Positions 63,388 through 64,000 of a stretch of 64,000 nt of DNA are shown here, piece by piece (positions within the stretch are counted from its first letter, which is position 1; every line of letters starts with the position of its first letter). The stretch comes from Trichoplax adhaerens (taxonomy: Eukaryota; Placozoa; Uniplacotomia; Trichoplacea; Trichoplacidae), in contig NW_002060963.1 of the NCBI RefSeq assembly GCF_000150275.1, positions 901,262 to 965,261 of the forward strand, given 5' to 3'. The position numbers were made by a program, and so were the translations under genes. Under the pieces are notes generated by a model. The model had not been told where the DNA came from. It made no database searches and saw only the letters and a list, made by a program, of their open reading frames with translations.

Positions 63388-64000
63388 GTGTGCAGTTAAG
63401 AGCCTACTTTAGTGGAATAACTTCCGGTAATTTGAGAAAATGATAGCAAGAGTATTTTCTTCCATCCTATCGGTTTAATTGTTTTGAAAGAAATCAATAT
63501 CTACTGTATAGATTATAACGATAAATAGTATATTATTTATCTATGAAATGACACAGATCATAACTTACTTTTAGACCGTTATAATTTTGCAATTGTCATT
63601 CTGCCAGGTATTAACAAATTGGATTTATAATAAAGTGCAAATTAGTCAGTATTTTTAGAGCTATTTTACGGTGTTTGCAAAAAGAACTTTTTTGTATTAG
63701 TATCGAATTCCCTTCTACAAGCTAGTATTAAAAGTCTTTGGTTTGTAGTATTCGCACTATATTAGGCTAGATTACTATTAAAGCTATCCGCATCATCAGT
63801 CTAAAATAATCATAGGAATGAATCAGACTGGAGAAGAACAATGCATTGAATTTACAAGCTAGTGAGGATATTATTGTGACTATATTAGTTATTTTTGTTA
63901 GAACGTATTGTAAAAATAAAATTTAACTTAGAAATAATTTAGTGTGAATTAAAAGTAGTCTTTTGTAGTCATTAAGTCATATTTTACGATTATGATAAGG

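Larger units (their letters stand above)
59730..64000. other. Gene-poor right end
   Basis: 4.3 kb of AT-rich sequence upstream of the C16orf89-like gene. Structures seen are a 41-bp direct repeat (60983 and 61601) and a 27-bp perfect inverted repeat (63262-63387). I found no splice-consistent coding exons. Confidence 0.5.

Overview
This is a eukaryotic, almost certainly animal, nuclear genomic window. Its genes are split by short GT-AG introns and the intergenic DNA is AT-rich. Gene content (POMGNT1, SLC8 Na+/Ca2+ exchanger, GPI-anchored ecto-5'-nucleotidase, FAM98, C16orf89-like, DRAP1) points to a metazoan. Compact genes, high AT content and vertebrate-like protein identity suggest an early-branching invertebrate. 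A placozoan is my best guess but is only an inference. I see no bacterial operon, CRISPR array, phage, tRNA or rRNA.

Layout: 76-2739 (-) 5' part of an M1 aminopeptidase with a mucin-like stalk, running off the left edge; 6802-9975 (-) SLC8 exchanger; 9976-20299 mostly non-coding, with palindromic TACTGTACAGTA-type repeats and one doubtful membrane-protein exon; 20300-26299 (-) alpha-SNAP (NAPA), whose first exon lies 3.6 kb upstream of the second; 27725-29894 (+) an unrecognised 237-residue coiled-coil protein; 30848-33713 (-) DRAP1/NC2-alpha; 35166-35381 (-) two possible orphan exons; 35634-39910 (-) an NT5E-like ecto-5'-nucleotidase; 40734-44378 (-) FAM98; 44690-46670 a tandem satellite of about 325 bp period; 46819-49700 (+) PSMD8/Rpn12; 50669-52977 (-) POMGNT1; 54549-54866 (-) a broken small membrane-protein gene; 55877-59729 (-) a C16orf89-like protein; 59730-64000 apparently gene-free.

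Exon models were assembled by hand by following homology and splice phase. For nine genes every exon junction is phase-consistent: SLC8, NAPA, the coiled-coil gene, DRAP1, NT5E-like, FAM98, PSMD8, POMGNT1 and C16orf89-like. Eight of them match known families along their length; FAM98 may lack one small exon. The M1 gene has one apparent frameshift.

The genes do not form one pathway. They are a normal eukaryotic mix: secretion and membrane fusion (NAPA), glycosylation (POMGNT1), ectoenzymes (M1, NT5E-like), ion transport (SLC8), proteasome (PSMD8), transcription repression (DRAP1) and the tRNA-ligase-associated FAM98. I found no convincing new multi-gene system. The most interesting points are an ecto-5'-nucleotidase with intact metal site but replaced substrate-binding residues, a satellite array filling the divergent FAM98/PSMD8 promoter interval, an unassigned coiled-coil gene, and a membrane-anchored C16orf89-like protein.
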